Shown here piece by piece: positions 1 through 10,810 of a DNA stretch of 64,000 bases. Numbering within the stretch: position 1 is the first letter of the stretch; each line of letters opens with the position of its first letter. The notes beneath the pieces were generated by a model. The model had not been told where the DNA came from. It saw only the letters and a list, made by a program, of their open reading frames with translations, and ran no database searches. The DNA comes from Archangium violaceum Cb vi76 (GTDB lineage: Bacteria > Myxococcota > Myxococcia > Myxococcales > Myxococcaceae). The DNA is taken from assembly GCF_000733295.1 (NCBI RefSeq), contig NZ_JPMI01000240.1, forward strand, positions 1 to 64,000, given 5' to 3'. The position numbers and the translations under genes were made by a program.

Positions 1-730
1 CCACCATCGTGTTGATGGTCTGCTTGAGCTCGGCGATCTCCCCGCGCACGTCCACGGTGATCTTCTTGGACAGGTCGCCGTTGGCCACGGCGGTCGTCAC
101 GTCGGCGATGTTGCGCACCTGGGCGGTGAGGTTGCTCGCCATCAGGTTCACGCTGTCGGTGAGCTCCTTCCAGGTGCCGGACACGCCGCGCAGCACGGCC
201 TGGCCGCCCAGCTTTCCTTCGGTCCCCACCTCGCGGGCCACGCGGGTCACTTCGCTGGCGAACGAGGACAGCTGGGCCACGGTGCTGTTGACCACCTGGG
301 CGGTGCGGAGGAACTCGCCCTTGAGGGGGCGGTCCTCGAACTCCAGGGCCATGGTCTGGGTGAGGTCACCCTTGGCCACGGCGCCGATGACGCGGGCCAC
401 CTCGGTGGTGGGCTGGGCCAGGTCGGCGATGAGCGAGTTCACCGCCTCCACGGCCGTCTGGTAGCTGCCCACGGCGCCGTTGAGCGTGGCGCGTTGGGTG
501 ATGCGGCCCTCGCGGCCCACCACGGTGCTGACGCGCTCCAGCTCGTGCACCAGCGCCTGGTTGAGGGTGATGACCTCGTTGAAGGTGTCGTAGATCTTCC
601 CCGTGGTCCCTGTCCGGTCCTCGGGCATGCGGACGCTGAAGTCACCCTTGCGGAGCGACTGGAGCGTCTTGAGGAGGAGCTTGGGATCGAGCGCGTTGTC
701 GGCGGGCGCCTTATCGGACTGCGTTGCCAT
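1..730 (-). CDS. Multi-HAMP sensor histidine kinase, N-terminal part (runs off window)
   Basis: Only the first 243 codons are present; the rest lies beyond base 1. The ATG at 730 gives a soluble protein with no signal peptide or membrane segment. After about 60 residues it shows repeated HAMP-like units, recognisable by recurring VAxGDL(T/S) motifs (AVAKGDLTQ near residue 120, [11 protein letters not shown] near 220). Between them are helices rich in VNS and VNLMA, as in the stacked cytoplasmic HAMP arrays of myxobacterial and plant-type hybrid kinases. Such proteins usually continue into GAF, HisKA, HATPase and receiver domains, but none of that is visible here. It lies 88 bases downstream of the hybrid kinase on the same strand, so the two may be cotranscribed. 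The HAMP array is clear; kinase activity is inferred from the family. Confidence 0.8.
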   Translation of the reverse strand, partial: MATQSDKAPADNALDPKLLLKTLQSLRKGDFSVRMPEDRTGTTGKIYDTFNEVITLNQALVHELERVSTVVGREGRITQRATLNGAVGSYQTAVEAVNSLIADLAQPTTEVARVIGAVAKGDLTQTMALEFEDRPLKGEFLRTAQVVNSTVAQLSSFASEVTRVAREVGTEGKLGGQAVLRGVSGTWKELTDSVNLMASNLTAQVRNIADVTTAVANGDLSKKITVDVRGEIAELKQTINTMV

Positions 731-818
731 GGTGTGGGGCGTCTCCTGTGCTGCTTGTCCAGGGGAGCGGCGCCCATGAGGGGCCGTCCACCGTTCACCG
801 GGGGGAGGGGGGGCGGTT

Positions 819-3062
819 TCAGGCCGCCGTACAGAGCTTCTTCAAGACTTGAGACAGGTCATCGGAGGACACCGGCTTGACGAGGTGGGCGTCGAAGCCC
901 GCCTCGAGCGCGCGTTTGCGGTCCTCGGGGTGGCCGTAGCCGGTGAGGGCGACGAGCCGGGTATCGGAGCCGCCGGCGGAGGCACGGACGAGCTCGGCCA
1001 CCTTGTAGCCGTCCAGCTCCGGAAGGCCGATGTCCACCAGGGCCACCTGGGGACGCTGGGAGAGCACCAGGTCCACGGCCGAGCGGCCATCGCTGGCCTC
1101 CTGCACGCGGTGGCCGTGGAGCTCCAGCAGATCCTTCAGCGTCTCGCGGATGTCCGGGTTGTCCTCCACGAGGAGGATGTGGAGCGGTTGCAGCTTCTGG
1201 GCGTTGGCGGCGGCGGCCTTCAACATGCCAGGCAGCGAGAGCGCCGCGGGAACCTCGGCGGGCAGGGGGAGGCGGACGGTGAACTCGCTGCCCTGGGAGA
1301 TGCCCTCGCTGCGGGCGGACACGCTGCCGCCGTGCATTTCCACCAGGCTGCGCACCAGGGTGAGGCCCAGTCCGAGCCCGCCCTGGGCGCGGTCGCTGCC
1401 GGGGTCCACCTGCACGAAGAGATCGAAGACGCGGTGGAGCATCTCCGGCCGCAGGCCGATGCCGGTGTCGCGCACGCTCAGCACCAGCTCGTCGCCCTGG
1501 CGCTCGGCCTCGAGCTGGATGCGGCCGCCGGAGGGCGTGTACTTGGCCGCGTTGTGCAGCAGGTTGGCCACCACCTGCGTCATGCGGGTGGGGTCCACGT
1601 TGAGCATCACCGCCTCGGAGGGCAGCGAGACGCTCAGCTCATGGCGGCGCTGGGTGACGATGGGCTCGCAGGCCTGCACCGCGCCCTCCACCACGTCCGA
1701 GAGGGCGACGAGGACGGGTTTGAGCTCCACCTTGCCGCGGGTGATGCGGCTGACGTCCAGCAGGTCATCCACCAGCCGCGTCATGTGCGCCACCTGGCGA
1801 TCCGCGCTGGCGATGGTGCGCTGGATGATGTCGTCCTGCCACATGCGCATGCGGAAGACCTCGAGCGCGTGGCGGACGGGGGCCAGGGGGTTGCGCAGCT
1901 CGTGGGCGAGCATGGCGAGGAACTCGTCCTTGCGCCGGTCCGCCTCGCGCAGCGCGCCGATGAGGCGCTCGCGCTCCAGGGCCACGGCGACCTGATCGCA
2001 CACGCCCTGCATGAGGGACAGCTCGTCGGCGGAGAAGGCGCGCATGGTGCGCGTGCCGAAGGCCAGCGTGCCCAGGACGCGGCCCTGGCTGAGCAGCGGG
2101 TAGCAGGCGAGGGCGGCCAGTCCCAGCTCCGGCGCGGCATCCGGGGCGGGGCCGTTGGCGGCGGAGCCGGCGTCCAGCACCCAGCGTTTGTTCTCGGCGG
2201 CCACCCGGCCCGCGACGCCCTGTCCGGGCATCAGCAGCTCCAGCCGGGGCAGCAGGCCCTCGGGGATGCCCGCGTGGGCCGCCAGCTGCAGGCCGCCATG
2301 GCCCTCCTGGAAGAGGTAGCCCAGGCAGACCTCGAGGCCCAGGTGCTCGACGATCTGGTGGTGGACGCTGTTGAGGAGGGTGCGGCCGTCGGGGCCCTTC
2401 AGCAGGCGGCTGGCCACGTCCGCGAGCAGCCGCAGCCGGGCGTTGCTCTCGTGCAGGGCCGCCTGGGCCTGCTCCTTCTCGTTGACGAGCCGCACCAGCT
2501 CCTGGGCGCGCTGCTCGCGGGCCTCGGACACCTTGCGCTCGCGCTCCATCTCCTGCTCCAGCAGGGAGCGCTCGTAGTGCGCGCGGGCCTCGGCCAGCTT
2601 GCGCTCGTGCTCGCGGTTCTCCGCCTGCCGCAGCAGCTCCGCCTGCCGGCGCACCTCCTCCGTCTTGCGGTGCAGATCCAGGAAGACCGTCACCTTCGTG
2701 CGGAAGATCTCCGGGACGATGGGCTTGAAGAGGTAGTCCACCGCGCCCAGCTCGTAGCCGCGCGTGACGTTCACCTCGCTGCGGTTGTAGGCGGTGATGA
2801 AGATGATGGGGATGTGGCGCGTGCGCTCGCGCATGCGGATGAGGCTCGCCGTCTCGTAGCCATCCATTCCCGGCATCTGTACGTCCAGGAGGATGAGGGC
2901 GAAGTCCCTGTCCAGCAGGAGGCGCAGCGCCTCGTCACCCGAGGAGGCGGTGACGATGTTGGCACCCATGTCGGCCATGAGCACCTCCAGGGAGCGGAGG
3001 TTGGCCGGGGTGTCATCCACGGTCAGGACGTCTACACGCGAGAGCGCGGGGGGCGAGGACAT
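819..3062 (-). CDS. Hybrid histidine kinase, REC-coiled coil-GAF-HisKA-HATPase-REC
   Basis: Cytoplasmic two-component phosphorelay protein of 747 aa from the ATG at 3062; an in-frame GTG at 3107 would add 15 residues. Domains in order: an N-terminal receiver with acceptor Asp60 (LLDVQMPG) and Lys113 (LFKPI); a long charged coiled coil at about 125-210; a GAF domain at about 215-365; a HisKA with phospho-His387 (LAHELRNP); a HATPase with N-box HNAAKYTP and G-boxes DTGIGL and GLGLGL; and a C-terminal receiver with Asp677 (VALVDIGLP) and a VKP lysine. There is no transmembrane segment, so input probably comes by phosphotransfer to the first receiver or through GAF. It is upstream of the multi-HAMP kinase, suggesting a shared relay. 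The signal is unknown. Confidence 0.92.
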   Translation of the reverse strand: MSSPPALSRVDVLTVDDTPANLRSLEVLMADMGANIVTASSGDEALRLLLDRDFALILLDVQMPGMDGYETASLIRMRERTRHIPIIFITAYNRSEVNVTRGYELGAVDYLFKPIVPEIFRTKVTVFLDLHRKTEEVRRQAELLRQAENREHERKLAEARAHYERSLLEQEMERERKVSEAREQRAQELVRLVNEKEQAQAALHESNARLRLLADVASRLLKGPDGRTLLNSVHHQIVEHLGLEVCLGYLFQEGHGGLQLAAHAGIPEGLLPRLELLMPGQGVAGRVAAENKRWVLDAGSAANGPAPDAAPELGLAALACYPLLSQGRVLGTLAFGTRTMRAFSADELSLMQGVCDQVAVALERERLIGALREADRRKDEFLAMLAHELRNPLAPVRHALEVFRMRMWQDDIIQRTIASADRQVAHMTRLVDDLLDVSRITRGKVELKPVLVALSDVVEGAVQACEPIVTQRRHELSVSLPSEAVMLNVDPTRMTQVVANLLHNAAKYTPSGGRIQLEAERQGDELVLSVRDTGIGLRPEMLHRVFDLFVQVDPGSDRAQGGLGLGLTLVRSLVEMHGGSVSARSEGISQGSEFTVRLPLPAEVPAALSLPGMLKAAAANAQKLQPLHILLVEDNPDIRETLKDLLELHGHRVQEASDGRSAVDLVLSQRPQVALVDIGLPELDGYKVAELVRASAGGSDTRLVALTGYGHPEDRKRALEAGFDAHLVKPVSSDDLSQVLKKLCTAA

Positions 3063-3203
3063 GGTGGGCGAAGCGGGGAGCGCGCGGGCCGTCCGGGGAT
3101 CAGACACCGAGCTTGTTTACCGCCACTCCTCACTTCTACCCAGGGCGAACGTTGAACACCGTGTCGGCTGACTGACGCCCAGGCAGACGAGCGGGCCGAA
3201 AAG

Positions 3204-3276
3204 TGTCCGCCGACGGACATCTGGAGAGGGAAGGTCCGTCGGAGTGACTTGTTTCCGACAGTTCCGCCCCGTCGGA
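3204..3276. promoter_or_regulatory. Cluster of TCCG/CGGA inverted repeats upstream of hybrid kinase
   Basis: Between the XRE gene stop and the hybrid kinase start lie three related palindromic sites: TGTCCG-N4-CGGACA at 3204-3219, TCCGTCGGA at 3235-3243, and TCCGAC-N11-GTCGGA at 3254-3276. Three related inverted repeats in 73 bases fit an operator array for a dimeric regulator, possibly the adjacent XRE protein. No promoter boxes were confidently identified. Binding is inference. Confidence 0.4.
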
Positions 3277-3292
3277 TGTCAAGGGGGTGTGC

Positions 3293-3676
3293 TCACTCCT
3301 CCTCATCGGGGTGGGCGATGGAGCGGAGGGCCACGCGGAACAAGCGGAAGCGCTCGGGCGGCAGCTCGCGCACGAGCATGGCGAGGCGCCGCAACTCGGG
3401 GGGCTCTCCGGGTGGGGGAGGTGGAGGCGCTTGCATGGGGGGGTCCTCCGAGGGGTTCACCCCCAGGAGCACATCGGCGGAGATGCCCAGCAGCACGCAG
3501 AGGGCCTTGAGCTTGGGGGTACTGGGCATCATGTCCCCGCGCTCGATGCGGCCGTAGACGGTGGGGACGAAGCCCACGGCCTTGGCCACCTGCTCCTGGG
3601 TGAGCTCCAGGCGCATGCGGGCCATGCGCAGCTCCGTGCCCAACCTGGGTTGTAGCTTCTCGTCCTTGGGGTGCAC
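3293..3676 (-). CDS. XRE-family helix-turn-helix regulator
   Basis: Small DNA-binding protein of 127 aa. Residues about 12-70 form a Cro/CI-type HTH: an ELTQEQVAKAVG turn, a recognition stretch around VPTVYGRIERGD, and a closing segment with LKALCVLLGIS. The C-terminal half is a proline-rich linker (PPPPPPGEPPE) followed by a short acidic helix, with no recognised ligand domain. The start is a GTG at 3676, seven bases after the stop of the DUF423 gene, so the two are probably one transcript. It sits just upstream of a palindrome cluster in front of the hybrid kinase gene, making that gene a candidate target. Target and effector are unknown. Confidence 0.85.
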   Translation of the reverse strand: MHPKDEKLQPRLGTELRMARMRLELTQEQVAKAVGFVPTVYGRIERGDMMPSTPKLKALCVLLGISADVLLGVNPSEDPPMQAPPPPPPGEPPELRRLAMLVRELPPERFRLFRVALRSIAHPDEEE

Positions 3677-3683
3677 GTGCCAC

Positions 3684-4055
3684 TCAGCCCGTCTGGCGCC
3701 AGGCGGCGATGGCCAACAGCAGCCAGCCCGCGAGGAAGCCCAGCCCGCCGAGCGGGGTGATGGCGCCCAGGGCGCGTACGCCGGAGAGTGCCAGCGCGTA
3801 CAGGCTGCCGGAAAAGAGGAGGATGCCCACCGTCATGGCCCACCCGGCGCCGTTCAACAGGGGGTGGGGGCGCACCTGGCTCAGCAGACCGATCGCGATC
3901 AGCCCCAGCGAGTGGTACATGTGGTAGCGCGCACCGGTTTCGAAGATGGTCAGGAGGTCCGGGGTGAGCCTTGCCCGGAGCGCGTGCGCGCCGAACGCTC
4001 CCGCCGCCACGGACAGGAACGCGCTTGCCGCGCCGAGAATGAGCCACTGCCGCAT
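3684..4055 (-). CDS. DUF423 family inner-membrane protein
   Basis: Protein of 123 aa with four hydrophobic segments, matching the small DUF423 (YgdD-like) family of bacterial membrane proteins. Family marks are the early GAFGAHALR motif, the GARYHMYHSLGL stretch in the second helix, and the glycine-rich ALGAITPLGGLGFLAGW near the C-terminus. I chose the ATG at 4055 because AGAAAGG lies nine bases upstream; an ATG at 4079 would add eight polar residues. The function of DUF423 proteins is unknown. It is followed at once by the XRE regulator on the same strand. Confidence 0.88.
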   Translation of the reverse strand: MRQWLILGAASAFLSVAAGAFGAHALRARLTPDLLTIFETGARYHMYHSLGLIAIGLLSQVRPHPLLNGAGWAMTVGILLFSGSLYALALSGVRALGAITPLGGLGFLAGWLLLAIAAWRQTG

Positions 4056-4136
4056 CGTCGAGCGCCTTTCTTTCTTCAAAGGTCAGACTGAGGCACCCTA
4101 CCGCGCCTTTCCTGGCGCGTCTCTACTTCCCTTCCG

Positions 4137-4802
4137 ATGCCCGCACCCACCAACAAGAAGCCCTCGTCCCGCAAGCTGTCCACCCTCACGCCGCAGCCCT
4201 TCGAGCTGAGGCCCTCGTCCATCCAGGGACGGGGTGCCTTCGCCACGCGCCCCATCCGCAAGGGGGCGCGCATCATCGAGTACGTGGGTGAGCGCATCTC
4301 CCAGGCCGTGGCGGATGAGCGCTACGACGACACGGCCATGTCGCGCCACCACACCTTCCTCTTCAACGTGGACGAGGACACGGTCATCGACGCGGCGCAC
4401 GAGGGCAACGACGCCCGCTTCATCAACCACTCGTGTGCCCCCAACTGCCAGGCCTTCCTCGAGGGGGAGCGCATCTTCATCTACGCCCTGCGGGACATCG
4501 GCGAGGGCGAGGAGCTCAGCTACGACTACTCGTACGACCGCACCGAGGACATGGGCCCCGACGAGGAGGCGCTCTACGTCTGCCGCTGTGGTGCTCCCAC
4601 CTGCCGCGGCACCATCCTCGCCCCGATGGAGAAGATGGAGGAGGAGGCGTCCCGGAAGAAGGCGGTGAAGGCGCCCAAGAAGAAGTCGTCCGGCTCGGCT
4701 CGCAAGCCGCCGGCGGGCCGCAAGCAGAAGTCCACGGCGAAGAGCGGCCGCTCCGCGTCCGGGACGAAGAACCGCGCCCGGACCCGCTCGGCGCGCGGCT
4801 GA
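4137..4802 (+). CDS. SET-domain protein lysine methyltransferase with basic C-terminal tail
   Basis: A 221-aa protein whose residues about 22-155 form a SET domain, the eukaryote-type S-adenosylmethionine-dependent lysine methyltransferase fold. Visible marks are GRGAFATR at the start, FINHSCAPNC (the pseudoknot motif), the YDYSY catalytic tyrosine region, and a post-SET-like CRCG...CRG cysteine cluster. Residues about 165-221 are almost entirely Lys, Ala, Ser, Arg and Pro (for example KKAVKAPKKKSS), resembling histone H1 or bacterial Hc1-type tails that bind DNA. There is no signal peptide, so it should act in the cytoplasm. Substrates could be nucleoid proteins or its own tail; this is inference. 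It is a single gene divergent from the DUF423 gene. Confidence 0.88.
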   Translation: MPAPTNKKPSSRKLSTLTPQPFELRPSSIQGRGAFATRPIRKGARIIEYVGERISQAVADERYDDTAMSRHHTFLFNVDEDTVIDAAHEGNDARFINHSCAPNCQAFLEGERIFIYALRDIGEGEELSYDYSYDRTEDMGPDEEALYVCRCGAPTCRGTILAPMEKMEEEASRKKAVKAPKKKSSGSARKPPAGRKQKSTAKSGRSASGTKNRARTRSARG

Positions 4803-4820
4803 GTCGCGCATGCTCCCTCT

Positions 4821-4856
4821 CCCTCTGGGCGAGGGCGGGGGGACCCTCTCCGAGGG
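4821..4856. terminator. Possible terminator repeat after SET gene
   Basis: Two short hairpins, CCCTC-N5-GAGGG and CCCTC-N3-GAGGG, lie in a purine/pyrimidine-segregated stretch about 20 bases after the SET gene stop. There is no T run. The same CCCTC/GAGGG theme recurs at 20153-20173. Confidence 0.35.
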
Positions 4857-5024
4857 GGCGAGGGGAAGTTGACGCGGGGTATGGGTCGGGGGGCAGGGGA
4901 GCGGCTGCTTCGCGGCCGGTGGGGATGAACGGTGGACACCCGCGGTTGAAACGGGCACCGTCCCACCGCCGCGCGCCCCGGTTTGTCCTCGGGGTGTGAG
5001 CGGTTGACTCGCACGGAGGACCCC

Positions 5025-7088
<2,064 letters not shown>

Positions 7089-7108
7089 AGGCGCTGCCTT
7101 GACCCGGC

Positions 7109-7513
7109 TCAGAAGGAGAGATCCACCTTGAGCACGCCCACCTGGAGGGCCGTGCTCGAGGCTCCGCCGCTGGTCTCGTAGGCCATGTCCAGGTCGAGCA
7201 CGGAGAGCTGGTGCCCTCCCGCGCGGAAGCGGAAGGGCGAGAGGGTCATCCCGAGCGCACCGGCCGGCCCTTCCGGAGACACCGCATAGGCCTGGGGGTG
7301 GGGAACCAGGGGGTCCCCCATCCGCGTCAGGGAGAAGACGAGCTCGGGGGGGCACACCCCGCGCTCCCGCGGGGCTGGATCCACGTGCATCTCGGCGGCA
7401 TGGCTGAGCAGGGGCATGTATCGCTCTTCCGCCTGCAGGCGGGGGGCGGCGTGGGCCGCGTGGAGGGAAAGAAGCAGGACGCCTCCGGCCCACCATTCAG
7501 GAGCTCGCATCAT
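7109..7513 (-). CDS. Small secreted protein, last gene of the DUF4331 operon
   Basis: Unrecognised 134-aa protein with a typical signal peptide (GGVLLLSLHAAHAA, cleavage near residue 23). The mature part is rich in beta-type residues; its last third (VLDLDMAYETS..., ending VGVLKVDLSF) looks like a strand-rich domain. Its ATG overlaps the stop of the TPR gene in an ATGATG arrangement, so it is translationally coupled to it. The shared operon with DUF4331 and TPR genes is the only functional hint. I recognise no domain. Confidence 0.75.
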   Translation of the reverse strand: MMRAPEWWAGGVLLLSLHAAHAAPRLQAEERYMPLLSHAAEMHVDPAPRERGVCPPELVFSLTRMGDPLVPHPQAYAVSPEGPAGALGMTLSPFRFRAGGHQLSVLDLDMAYETSGGASSTALQVGVLKVDLSF

Positions 7514-8664
7514 CCGGACACCTCCTTCCCGGCCGGGATGGCGCGTGCATGCGACTGGAAGAGGGGATCTCGGGAACCGATCTTCCGCACGCGCTCGAGC
7601 TGTGCCCGAGCCTCGCGGTCCCGGCCGTTGGCATGGAGTGCCCAGGCATACGCGTCCAGGGTGTGGACATCCTGGCGGCGAGCGGCTTCTCGCTCCGCCA
7701 GACGCAGGGCCTGGGCCGGTTCGTTGGCGTGCTCGATGTAATAGAAGATCAACTCACGGTTGGCGTTGTCGGCGCCCTCACTCTCGCGCGAGGCCTGCCG
7801 TTCGAAGTCGCGGAAGGCCTTGCGTGCTTCGCGGGGGCGGCCGGCGCGCTCCAGTGCTTGCGCCAGGGGATAGAGGTTCTCCGGGTGGGGGGCGGCCGCA
7901 TGGCGCTGCTCGAGGAGCTCGACGGCTTCCTTCCAGCGCTGCTGCTCCATGCGGAGCGTGCCGAGCGTCCCGAGTGCGTAGTGATAGCCGGGAAACAGGC
8001 GCAAGGCTTCGGTCAGCGCGGACTCGGCTTCGCGCTGCTCTCCGATGACGAGATGCAGGTGACCGAGCTGCGTCAGGAGCCAGGCGCGGTCCTCGAACTC
8101 GCTCGGGTCGGTCCGGTCATAGGCGTTGCGCATCAACTCCAGCGCTCCCTCGATGTCGCCGTGGAGCTCGCGCAGGTAGGCCGCCCGTGTCAGTCCGGGG
8201 ATGTTGCCCGGGCGGAGGTCGAGCATCCACTGCGCGGCGGCCTCCGCCTCCTCGTAGTTGCCGAGCTCGGCATGGGCGTCCGCGAGGTATCCATACACGA
8301 GCACGTCGTCTGGCGAGCGGCGGTTGAGCTCACGCGCCAGCTCGCGAGCCTTGGCGAACTCATGTTTGCCCAACAACAGCCAGCTCTGGACCTTCAGGCC
8401 CTCGAAGTTGTCGGGCTGGAGGCGGAAGGACTTCCTCAGGGCCGCCTCGGCCTGCTCGTAGAGCGCGGGATCTCCCGTCTCACGTGCGCGGCGCGCCAGG
8501 GCGAGCGCGAGGTCATTGTAGGCCTGAGGGTGCTCGGGGTGCTTCTCGATGGCGCTGCGCGCCTGGTCGATCCTCACCTGCGCGGGTGTGGACCGTACCT
8601 CCTCCTGGCCCAGGGCGAGCGAGGCCACCAGCAGGACTCCAGCCATGCTCCAAATCGCTTTCAT
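7510..8664 (-). CDS. Periplasmic tetratricopeptide-repeat protein
   Basis: TPR protein of 384 aa. The start at 8664 follows CAGGAG and gives a clean signal peptide (MAGVLLVASLALGQ). The body consists of helical 34-residue repeats: PQAYNDLALALARRA, FARELN, VYGYLADAHAELGNYEEAEAAAQ, YHYALGTLGTLRMEQQ and others, covering nearly the whole mature protein. TPRs are protein-binding scaffolds. It sits 28 bases after the DUF4331 gene and is coupled to the small secreted gene behind it, so the three probably act together in the periplasm or at the surface. The partner is inferred from gene order only. Confidence 0.85.
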   Translation of the reverse strand: MKAIWSMAGVLLVASLALGQEEVRSTPAQVRIDQARSAIEKHPEHPQAYNDLALALARRARETGDPALYEQAEAALRKSFRLQPDNFEGLKVQSWLLLGKHEFAKARELARELNRRSPDDVLVYGYLADAHAELGNYEEAEAAAQWMLDLRPGNIPGLTRAAYLRELHGDIEGALELMRNAYDRTDPSEFEDRAWLLTQLGHLHLVIGEQREAESALTEALRLFPGYHYALGTLGTLRMEQQRWKEAVELLEQRHAAAPHPENLYPLAQALERAGRPREARKAFRDFERQASRESEGADNANRELIFYYIEHANEPAQALRLAEREAARRQDVHTLDAYAWALHANGRDREARAQLERVRKIGSRDPLFQSHARAIPAGKEVSG

Positions 8665-8692
8665 GGAAATCTCCTGGAAGAGGCGCGAGGGA

Positions 8693-10258
8693 CTACTTGA
8701 CGGGGCCGCCTCCCACTTCACCGGGGTCCACGTGGCGGCGGTTGCGGCCGTCCCAGGCGAGCCCGACGTACGGGAAGGTCTTCCGATACGGGGCGTCATT
8801 GGAGTTCACGCCGTCGCCGATGCGGTTGTTGGGGGCCTTGTTGAACTGGGGATTCAGCACGCCCGCGACCGCGCGTGCCGCGATGTCCGTGACGTCGTCG
8901 CTCACGCGGCGCCCGTTGGGGAAGCCGGCGGGGTCTCCAGCGAGCAGGCCCAGGCGCTTCTGCTTGTCCACGGAGGTGGGGGGGACGCCTGTGTTCAAAC
9001 GGAGCAGATCCGCCACCGGGCCGGCGGGAGTGCCCGCGGCGGCAATGGGCGGCGCGTAGGTCACCAGCGGCAGCAGATCCGTCCGGGGTGGGGCGGGGAT
9101 GTCAATCCCATACACCGCGTTCAATACCCGCGCGAGCGTCGGATCGAGGAAGAAGGGGGCGAACTGCGAGTCGTTCCTGGGCTGGTCGATGCTGAAGCGG
9201 TCCTTGAAGCCCGTGCCCACGAGCAGCTCGTTGATGAGGGGATTGCCCATGCGCTGCACCTGCCTCCAGTCCGGGTGTTTCAGGGCATCGCCGTTCCTCT
9301 CGGCGGGCTTCCGGCGGATGGTGACACGCGGGCGGGAGGTCGTGGCCCAGGCGCCGATGGTGGCCTTGGGGTCGGAGGCCGCGTGCTTCTTGCCGTCGCT
9401 GGTGAGCAGGGAGATGGGCACCTCGATGGCGATGGTGTTCACATTGAAGCCGGAGACCGCATCGCTGGCGAAGTTGCGGGCGTCGTCGGCGTCCTGGGCG
9501 TCCGACAGCACACCGGGCACCGTGAAACCGGTGGCGCGGAAGTTCAGGGAGTCGAACGCCGCGCCGAGGTCGATCCAGAACGGATCCTCCACGGTGCCGG
9601 CGAAGACGCGGACGTCACCGGCCCGGAAGAGGGCCTGCCGGGCGAGGGAGGGGTAGTCGGGCATGGTGCGCGGTCCGACGTTGGTCGGCAGCGCGAACAG
9701 GCGCGTTCTCTCGCCCAGGCGGGCGTGCTGCACGGAGTTGCCCGGACCGCGGCGCGCCAGGGTCACCGTGTAGCTCTGGCGCAGGCTGAGTCCTTCCGAG
9801 CCGGGCCCGTCCAGGGCGGTGATGGCGGGTGGCACGACGCGGGGGCCGGGGGCGACGGGTGGAGGTGAGTTTCCCGGGGCGGCGATGCCCGTGCCCGCGC
9901 CCACGTAACCCGTGAAGAGGTTGGGCGAGCGGATCTCCGTGGTGAAGCGCACATCGAACCAGACGTCCTCGATGGCGTCGTGGTCGTTGTCGATCTTGAT
10001 GCTGTAGAGGATCTCGGGATCGAACGGGAAGTAGTTGGGCCCGTTCGCCGGCTCCAACAGCGGATCCACGTCCAGGATGAAGGTGACCTTGTCCGGGTTG
10101 TCGTAGCTGACGAACGCGAAGAAATCAGTGATGTCCGCCTTGTGGTCCAGGGCGGTGATGGGGGCCTCGCGGTGGTTGGCCGCGAGAGCCCCGAGTGGGA
10201 AGAGCAGGGTCGCGGCCGTCAGTCCCGCGATGGCGGCAAGCGGGTTGGGTTTCAGCAT
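8693..10258 (-). CDS. Secreted DUF4331 family protein
   Basis: Protein of 521 aa with signal peptide (GLTAATLLFPLGALA). The mature N-terminus NHREAPITALDHKADITDFFAF is the hallmark opening of DUF4331, a family of exported proteins of unknown role found in myxobacteria and actinobacteria. Further conserved patches include FDPEILYSIKIDND and DGRNRRHVDPGE near the end. The start is supported by AGAGGA six bases upstream. It is first of a three-gene minus-strand run with the TPR and small secreted genes. A role as a surface or matrix protein is possible but not shown by the sequence. Confidence 0.88.
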   Translation of the reverse strand: MLKPNPLAAIAGLTAATLLFPLGALAANHREAPITALDHKADITDFFAFVSYDNPDKVTFILDVDPLLEPANGPNYFPFDPEILYSIKIDNDHDAIEDVWFDVRFTTEIRSPNLFTGYVGAGTGIAAPGNSPPPVAPGPRVVPPAITALDGPGSEGLSLRQSYTVTLARRGPGNSVQHARLGERTRLFALPTNVGPRTMPDYPSLARQALFRAGDVRVFAGTVEDPFWIDLGAAFDSLNFRATGFTVPGVLSDAQDADDARNFASDAVSGFNVNTIAIEVPISLLTSDGKKHAASDPKATIGAWATTSRPRVTIRRKPAERNGDALKHPDWRQVQRMGNPLINELLVGTGFKDRFSIDQPRNDSQFAPFFLDPTLARVLNAVYGIDIPAPPRTDLLPLVTYAPPIAAAGTPAGPVADLLRLNTGVPPTSVDKQKRLGLLAGDPAGFPNGRRVSDDVTDIAARAVAGVLNPQFNKAPNNRIGDGVNSNDAPYRKTFPYVGLAWDGRNRRHVDPGEVGGGPVK

Positions 10259-10538
10259 GGTCGGTCCTCTTGGTGTGAGTGCTCGAAGCGAGTCATGTCA
10301 CCCGCGATACGGGCCCGAGGCGGTGCTGGATTTATCCTGGGGAAATCGCCGCGGGCGGACCGGAGCCCCGGCCGTCTGGCGGGCGGGCCGATGGAGGGGG
10401 CTGTCACAAGCGCGCGCCACGGACTCCAACCATGACGCACCGGACTCACTGCACACGACTGAGGACATGCCCTCCACCGGAAGCCAGGTTCCGCCACCAG
10501 CGGGCCGGAGTTCCCGGTCTCCGTTTCAAGGAGGATTC

Positions 10539-10800
10539 ATGAAGTCGCGTTCGTCTCGCCTGGTCGCGGTGCTGTTCGCCGCTGTTCTGTCGCTGCACGT
10601 GTCCGGGTGCTTCGGTTCACTCGCGTGAGGCGGTGGCCGAGGCCAACGCGGCCTTCGAGCAGGAGGGAGTGGCCGGACTGGCGCACCGTGTGATGCCCCA
10701 GATGTCCATGCAGCGGGGCTCGCGCTGGCCTGCCCGGGCCGCTGAGTGCGTGAGGAAGGCGGCGCGCCAGGGGCTGCACGGGCGCGCCGTCCTGGCATGA
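10539..10800 (+). pseudogene. Remnant lipoprotein gene with internal deletion (DUF3332-like?)
   Basis: An intact start region (AAGGAGGA, then ATG at 10539) encodes a lipoprotein signal ending LSLHVSGCFGS, but a TGA follows after 29 codons. From 10615 a different frame continues as a protein-like tail (SREAVAEANAAFEQEG) to a stop at 10800. The signal plus CFGS looks like the beginning of myxobacterial DUF3332 lipoproteins, and the tail looks like a C-terminal segment, so most of the middle seems deleted. The family assignment is a tentative memory match. As it stands it could make only a 29-aa lipopeptide. Confidence 0.45.
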
Positions 10801-10810
10801 TGCGCCCGCC

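Noticed and set aside
849-3155. Very long plus-strand open frame opposite the hybrid kinase
   Set aside because: Composition is typical of the antisense shadow of a high-GC gene; the minus strand has clear receiver, kinase and ATPase motifs.
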